A stretch of 64,000 nt of DNA from Polyporus tsugae (Eukaryota; Basidiomycota; Agaricomycetes; Polyporales; Polyporaceae). The stretch spans positions 620,001 to 684,000 of the forward strand of contig JAHRBS010000011.1 in assembly GCA_024305745.1 (NCBI GenBank), given 5' to 3'. Below are positions 57,740 through 64,000 of this stretch, piece by piece. Numbering within the stretch: position 1 is the stretch's first letter; every line of letters starts with the position of its first letter. The position numbers and the translations under genes were made by a program. A model generated the notes under the pieces. That model was given only the letters and a program-made list of their open reading frames with translations, did not search any database and was not told the DNA's origin.

Positions 57740-59187
57740 CAATATCTAGCAGCACAAACCGTCATGCACTCGACATGCATTGAATGCCCGACCAATGGTA
57801 AGCTCCTTTCCCTCATTGATCGAGTGGAGACGTATGACCTGCTCGATGCAGGCTCCGTGTCGTACTACATTTGAATACCAAGCTGGGCGTGAAGGTCATC
57901 ATCGGCGCCCGCTAAAAGGTCACCACTTGCAATATGCTCTTCTTGCAGCCCATAGATCCCAACGACAGGCGTTACGTGCTGCCCAGGTTAGTATCCTTCA
58001 ACACTGACGAAGCAGTAGAGAAACTGTCGACAGAGTGCAACAATTCCACAGGGTCGCATGGCAATTCATGACGATCCCGAGCAGGTGAGCATGTCAGACT
58101 TTGGCGGAGAAAGACTACAAATTAATACAATCCTAGGATAATACGCACAACACGGACAACAAGCATAGACAGCCACTACATCCCCACAATTTCTCAGGGA
58201 AGCCAAGCGCAGACCCTACATCGGGTAAACCTGTAACTGGCCCCGCCTCCCCGCAGGTAGTTAGAGATTTCCTCAGTAATTATGACATGCACGCGTGTAT
58301 CCCTGTTCTGATATGCGCGAGTAGTGGGGTTGGTATCAGCCGCAGATCCACCAGTGGTCAAGCCCTTTGATGTATAAAGTGAGTTCGATGGTTTGTTCCT
58401 ACGGGCGCGGTTACCAGAGTGCACACATTAATTTGAACCAACGTCCAGGCACCTGAACAGGGATACACAGCCCTCCCTATTCAGAATCGGCCGGACTCAC
58501 CGGCTATGATTCCCTTAGGCCAAGAAGGAGAGCCCACGTTATACCAATCGGACGCTTACCTGCATCATGACAGTGACGCCTGGCAAGGACACGGTGGCGG
58601 GTATCGCGCTTCCCAACCCATCGCTGACGCAACGGATGGTCCGGCTGGCGTATCCTACGACCCTGTGAACAGGGACAGCAGAGGAATCAGTGTCCATCCT
58701 GTGAGTCTGTCAAGAAGCGTCACGTTCAGCTTCTCATGGGCGACGGATTTTCGTGAAGTACACCTTTTCGGGTGCTCATCCGACAACTGGATACAACCAA
58801 ATCCCTGCCACAGCGGGTCACCTCACGCACGACCCCACAAACACTGTACCCCCCTCTCTCGAAGGCCAAGCACGCGCATCAAGTCACATTTAGGGAGGTC
58901 CATTGTATCGGTATGTCCCTTCCATTCGGAGTCTACTGTGGCGATTCATTGGACTGGCAACAGAGTGCTTGAACTTACGGGATGCAAAGCGGCTTGAAGC
59001 CCTTGTCATAGTCCTGGTCTACAAGCCATCACTGTGTGTTCAAGATTATTTTGATGTGCTAGGGCAGATGTACATCGAAGAGCCAATAAATTTGTGCTTT
59101 CACAGGACCATTTCCGCGCCCGCACGTGCGGTGCTACTCGTAAGCTTCACAAATATCAGATCTTTGTCAGGATTCTGTCGTGACTGA
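57740..59187 (+). CDS. Multi-exon gene, disordered protein, unknown
   Basis: Linked exons in phase 0: one ending near 57788, then about 57852-57984, 58053-58085, 58138-58257 and 58453-58699, with GT-AG introns. They give Gln/His/Pro/Ser-rich sequence (GRMAIHDDPEQ, then HNFSGKPSADPTSGKPV, then HHDSDAWQGHGGGYR). A further stretch at 58758-59187 carries YTFSGAHPTTGYNQIP and, in another frame, LNLRDAKRLEALVIVLVYKP. The start and the join between these last parts are unresolved. Confidence 0.4.
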
Positions 59188-59889
59188 TGTTTCGTAACGT
59201 GGAGAAACTCAAGTCGATTGACCGGCAAACAGTAGATCGGAACTCGTTGGCTGACGAAGAGCCAGCAGGGCCTCTTATCCCCAGAGTACTAGCCTGAGAT
59301 CAATTGTGTTCAGGTAAGCAATCATTTCGTCCTCGTTAATGGCAAGACAATTACTCACTCTCTAGTAAATTTCCCGTCATCGGTCGCACATCCAAAGCAA
59401 CAAACGGTGAGATTGTCGAATCAGTGTCTTCGCCACGATGCCAACGTATCCAAAGGACGGGATAGACGATAGTGCGTTGGTACAGTAACAAGGCTTTGTA
59501 GACGTTGGACGTCAAGTCACAGACCAGGGGACAGGCTACAACAACGTGAAGGACGAGGACCACCTGTGCAACACAAAAGATGTAGTCCAGGCAGAACGAG
59601 GCTCTGAGCACAGAGGGAAACATGTGTACCGAGGCGAGGGGCGGAGAAAATGAGGGAACTTTATCCGCCCCACGACGACGTTTGCTTTGCGTCGGGCGGT
59701 GCCGACCCAATGGATTGACGGGAATATCCGCCAGTTCGTTGAACTACGACGCCGATTTCTACTCACATATAAATAGGGGAGGCGCATACGTAGCGAGTGC
59801 AACATCTATGCTCGAAAGCCACTAAGGTGTGTCTCGTCGTCTCTCTCTCACCGTTGTACTCAAGAATCAAGCTTCACAAAGTGTCAGCT

Positions 59890-61038
59890 ATGCCTCGTAG
59901 TCTCATCTATATCTTGTCGGTCAGCAACGTCTGTGATCGTCTACTCCCATTCCTGTCTCCGAAGCAGTTCATTGGCCTCGGAAAACCATGTCACGCTACA
60001 TACGAAGCGGTCTCCCACTACATGAAGACGGCCTTCGATATAGACGAACGTCTCAGTCGCTTTTTTCCAGATACTCAATCCTTCCGCCGCATGCAAGCCC
60101 TCACTTCTACTCTCATCTCTGGATCCTTCGCCCTCCAGTATTTCGACAGGACTTTCTACAGTAGCTCCAATCTCGACCTCTATGTCCACCTTCACCACCG
60201 CCGTACAGTCGGAAGATGGATTCTCAACGCTGGCTATACCTTCTCCCCATTTTCAAATCAAGACGAAGACTTCGAAAGAGCTGTTCTTCGCCGAAACCCT
60301 CCTCGATCGATGCGTTACTCGATGCCTGGAGTTGCAGATATTCTGACCTTCCGGAGGGGGCAAGCGGAGGACAAGTCCAAGTCCCTCAAAGTGCAGCTGA
60401 TAGTTGCGCGCAGGGCTCCGATGGAGGTCATCCTTGGCTTCCATTCCAGTAAGTGCTCTGCCTTTCTATCGGTCTCAGTGAATTCTGAACAATCTGTTGA
60501 TAGCATGCGTTATGAACGTTATTAGCTATGGCTATGAGAAAGCCTACTGCCTGTTTCCGCTGGCCACTGTGGAGAGCCATCGATCGCTGCTGAGCTGGTC
60601 CTCGCAGGGCCGCTCGACGCGACGGAACGAAGGCTTGGTCAAATACAAGGACCGCGGCTTCAGCATGGAGTATCACCTCCCTTCTGGGGAAATATTACCA
60701 CCGATCCCTGGAACACCGTTCACTCTTGGTCCGCGGTGGCTTGGGGATCCCGATACCTGGGTTATCCAATTGGACACCAAACACATTCCCTCTCCCCCTC
60801 CAGAAAACCATTCTCGACGGCGATCACTCGCGACCCAGTCAACATATCCAGTTTTTCCGTGCGGTACCACCCGGAAGATGGTGCTATCATGACGTTCTCC
60901 GTTGTCGAGAACTCTACTCTCAAGTACGCCTACGTCCTCGGGGATGAAGACTTGATCGATCACGTCAACCGTGTCCTGGCGTTCAAGGAGACCGAAAGCG
61001 GCAGGGATATGCACGCTGGATTGGATTCTATCGTATAG
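59890..61038 (+). CDS. Nucleotidyltransferase-like orphan family protein
   Basis: ATG at 59890. Exon 1 runs to 60448; exon 2 starts at 60504 (GT-AG, phase 1). The N-terminus resembles an F-box helix (LLPFLSPKQFIGLG). It is followed by LISGSFALQYFDR ... SNLDLYV, similar to the GS ... DxD-like signature of nucleotidyltransferase folds. Then comes GYEKAYCLFPLATVESHRSL. The frame stops at 60892, but the natural C-terminus (FSVVENSTLKYAYVLGDEDL) continues in another frame to 61038. There is thus a one-base shift between about 60780 and 60840, or an unmodelled intron. Confidence 0.5.
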
Positions 61039-61674
61039 TACGTCAACCTGTCACGTTCTATTCATACTATTCTCTCATCCGCCAAATGTTCCAAAGCTGC
61101 GACGCAGAACTCGCTCAAATATGTCGAGACTTCATTCGCGAGTCCATGGAAAGGAAGCTTTATTGTCTGTGCATCCTGCCGAGGTCTGTGCATGGGACTG
61201 AACGAGGATAAGAAGTTGTATTGTAATCAGCGGTCAGTCTGGCGGGCGGCGCTCGCTGCTCATGCGCGCTGAGTTGTAAGTACGGAACAGCGCGCGAGCG
61301 GGTCACATCGAGATCATGGCGTATACACAGTGTGGTTTCGTAATGCGGGGGCCAAGGGATGAGAAATCATAGTATACTGAGATCGCGATTGATCAAGAGT
61401 GTTGGCCGACTGGCCGGGGGAAAGACGATGCCATTTTGAGCCTACAATAGCCTGAGACATGAAAGCTTGGGTGCAGTACGTAGCTTTTGTCCAAGGTTTT
61501 GACGGCGACGGTGAGACCAGGTCCCCCGCCAACCTACGACACTGGTAGGTCAACCCTTCATCCTCGGGGCAACGAGTGCATGACACTGATCCGTCGTCGA
61601 TACAGATGGACTTTTCGCAAGGATGCAGCCAGGACGAGTGGCTACGGAGTAGGTAGCGATTACGGGACGCAGCA

Positions 61675-62165
61675 ATGACGAGTCTGTCTACAGAGACACT
61701 TTGGCCAGGGGTCAGTCTCTATCCCGTCAGTCGTCCGTCCCGTAACCCATCCATGAAACTTCAGGACACGCTACCCCAAGAGCTGGAGGAACGTGTCTAC
61801 AGAAATTATAAAGAACACGTAGAAGCGGCTCACGCACTGCTACGCCACACCCTAGCGTTATGGGAAGTTGAAGACCTGGACGGTTCGGTGCGTGGATGCA
61901 AGGTTCTTGTCGCACCTGGAGCGACAATTAGTAACTCAACAACGTGCAGATGGGGTCTTTACCTATTGACGTCGAACCAAGTAGGGAGAACATCTTGATG
62001 TTGTCCCAGACCCTTGAAGCGGACGAAGCCTACTTCAGGCTCCTCAAAGAGGCGGTTGATGTCTTGTTGGCGTACATGGCTCGCGAACGTGAAATGCTGC
62101 AGAAATGGTTTCAGTCAGACAGCGCGAGCGCCGTCACCGCTGGGTGCGCGCGCCATGTAGCATAA
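61675..62165 (+). CDS. Two-exon helical protein (142 aa), unknown
   Basis: Exons 61675-61887 and 61950-62165, phase 0, GTGCGT donor and GTGCAG acceptor. The protein is helical and Leu/Glu-rich (LPQELEERVYRNYKEHVEAA, then LEADEAYFRLLKEAVDVLLA). A start at Met 61753 is also possible. No family recognised. Confidence 0.55.
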
Positions 62166-62759
62166 CGTGGAGACTTCTCGTGTATTCATGCAAGTTAATG
62201 CGAATGTTTTAGGCGTAAGTGGGTCGGAGCGAGGCAGATGCTGGACACAGGCAAGACGACGGGCTCGACGAGGAGGTTGCCGTCAAGCGCTGAGCGCCGA
62301 GCGCGCCACCGCGCCACCGCCTACCACCTCTTTGCACTTCACACACAGTTCAGACGGCAAATCCTGATCGTCCCCTCCTCGTTTCCGCCTCTATCACATA
62401 TGGTCTCCGTAGTCACTCCAGGAGGCGGACGTGCCGATTTCACTGAAGCGCGCTTCTATGGACGGGGCTCGATGGCAGATTTAGAGTCCCAGACTGCTAG
62501 CAGGTACGGGTATCATCTATTTTGGCTGGCATCGTGTTCTGAAGACACTGCGTTCCCTTGCCTTGCACCGGGTGGTGTGCAGCTTGTAGGTCTAGGATGG
62601 ATTGCTCGTGCTGTACCTGCCAGTGCTAGCATTGTGGGTGGGTGGCTCAGATCCCGCATGGGGCGCGCCTGGTCGGGTTAGCCTCCGAATGGTTCCGAAT
62701 GGGGTGAAGGGCCCCCATGCACGATGATAGCCACCGTGCACGACTACCCCACTATTGAT

Positions 62760-62870
62760 CAGTAGGGCCATGCTCCTCTCGGGCGAGAAGCCTAGCTCCG
62801 CCACTGCAACATGGGCAACAGTAGGGCCATGCTTTTTTCGGGAGAGAAGCCGAAGTCCGGCGCTGCAAGT
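62760..62870 (+). repeat. 59-bp tandem duplication
   Basis: Copies 62760-62818 and 62819-62870 share CAGTAGGGCCATGCT, TCGGG(C/A)GAGAAGCC and the GCTGCAA end. About 80% alike. Confidence 0.75.
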
Positions 62871-63014
62871 ATGAGCTCATTGGCTGCGCCTCACGTAAGT
62901 AGTAACAATTGAATTTGTACGGTATCATGACCATGACCTACCCTGCCTTTGTCCTCTAGAGCTGTTCAATGCCCGGCGTCCCCTCGCCGCGTGTCGCCGG
63001 AGCACTTCCAGGAG

Positions 63015-63960
63015 GATCTCTTTGTGCGACCGTTTGGGCAACGGGCGATTCACATGATCTGCGCATCTGCCGTTCATCGCTTGCGGCCGCTCAAAAATCT
63101 CTTTGTGCGACGGTTTGGGCACTTTGGGCACCTCGAGGCGCGCGCGAGTTTCGTTCAGCTGAGCGTACTGGAAAGACGCGAGAGCTTCGACAAGCGTAAG
63201 TCAAGTCCGTTCCCCTTTTCTCGCCGGATGCGAGCGGCTGATATGACTGTGGGCAGCCTCTACTGTAGCGCTGGAACAGGTGGATAATTCACGCACGCGG
63301 GTGGGATAGCGCTCCGTCTGAGGGCGTCATGTTTGAGGGTATTGGCGCGTCGGATAGTCAAGCGCAACGTTGACAAGGGACGTTCCGGTTCACTTGTCTA
63401 CGGCCGATCTCCATCATGGAACGTAAGTGCAAACTTGTTCATGCTCGTCACGTCTCAAGATCTAACGACTTACATATGGCGTGGCTCTCTGTCGCAGAGG
63501 GCATTTCACATCATGGACCGTAACTTATCCGCACTCAAGCTCGCCCGTTTACGATAGAGGATGAGGATGGTCGCTCGATCGGTGAGTACCATTCAACAAT
63601 TGGGGCAGTGCACGGCTCACATGGTCCCCGCCCCCTTCTTCGCTCTTGGCCGGCATTCTACCATCGCACAGATCTCTCTCTGTGGCGGTTCGGGAAATGT
63701 GCAGTCACATATACTGTGTCCCGTATTTCGACGGGCGCGCTCGAGCGCACTCTGAAGGGATCTCGAGATCGAGTATAGGGATCGTGCGACCCTACATGCT
63801 CCCCAGCTTTGCGGGTTGTTCCATTGCACGCAGATCTCTTTGTGCGACAGATTGGGCAAGGCCGGGACGCCGATTTTGCCTATGGCGACTGGTTGGGCAA
63901 CACCGCGCCTAGGCTAGCCCTCCGCGGGCTTTCTGGACCAATGTCTTTGTGCGACGATGC
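63015..63960 (+). repeat. Dispersed TCTTTGTGCGAC motif, five copies
   Basis: TCTCTTTGTGCGACNGTTTGGGCA-like motifs, all on the plus strand, at about 63017, 63098, 63672 (diverged), 63835 and 63944. The rest of 62170-64000 has no gene that could be supported. Confidence 0.6.
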
Positions 63961-64000
63961 GGATTCCTCCGCTTACGATCGACCATGGTCCTTGGATATC

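Overview
The window reads as a piece of an Agaricomycete (mushroom-forming basidiomycete) chromosome. Genes are split by many short GT-AG introns (about 45-110 nt). The transposon families (chromodomain Ty3/Gypsy, Ty1/Copia with a half-tRNA-Met primer site, Plavaka, KDZ) and the lineage-restricted gene families (F-box proteins, the DUF7918-type family, an HGMSSDES-motif family) are typical of that group. No prokaryotic gene organisation, rRNA or CRISPR was seen. Gene models below were spliced by hand from donor/acceptor sites and frame continuity. Family names come from recognition of motifs, not from a database search.

Layout. 1-3250: 3' half of a decayed Ty3/Gypsy chromovirus and its 3' LTR. 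3375-4454: an intact spliced orphan gene on the minus strand; 5509-6100: part of another. 6594-8316: Copia LTR, primer site, leader and gag start. 8490-9020: LINE relic. 9187-11010: a suspected non-autonomous DNA element bounded by clusters of a 7-bp motif. 11514-11808: possible solo LTR. 12720-13859: Plavaka transposase relic, cut off by a young Copia element (13860-20228) with 327/328-identical LTRs. 20436-21849: inverted near-identical copy of the 6594 Copia fragment. 21958-26036: compact cluster of small intact unrecognised spliced genes. 26380-29150: minisatellite, a tRNA-like sequence with Pol III terminator, and a PPR-protein pseudogene. 30551-31715 and 50570-51686: two intact DUF7918-type paralogues in a duplicated segment. 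32292-32720: large foldback element. 33109-34941: intact three-exon F-box gene.

36404-41113 is the most striking region. It holds three KDZ-type genes: a nuclear-looking gene (minus), a KDZ transposase with CxC5-like cysteine cluster (plus, two frameshifts), and a TET/JBP-like 2-oxoglutarate dioxygenase (minus, uninterrupted). Established work on fungal KDZ transposons describes physical association with TET/JBP 5-methylcytosine oxidases; this arrangement fits that. 41750-46030 is a scrambled graveyard of a plasma-membrane-type Ca2+-ATPase gene and a kinase-like gene. 47909-50000 is a pseudogene with four TAG stops. The rest (52.6-64 kb) holds small spliced genes, a nucleotidyltransferase-like family member, and short repeats.

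Most of the window is therefore accessory and transposon-rich DNA, with a few intact host or host-like genes between.
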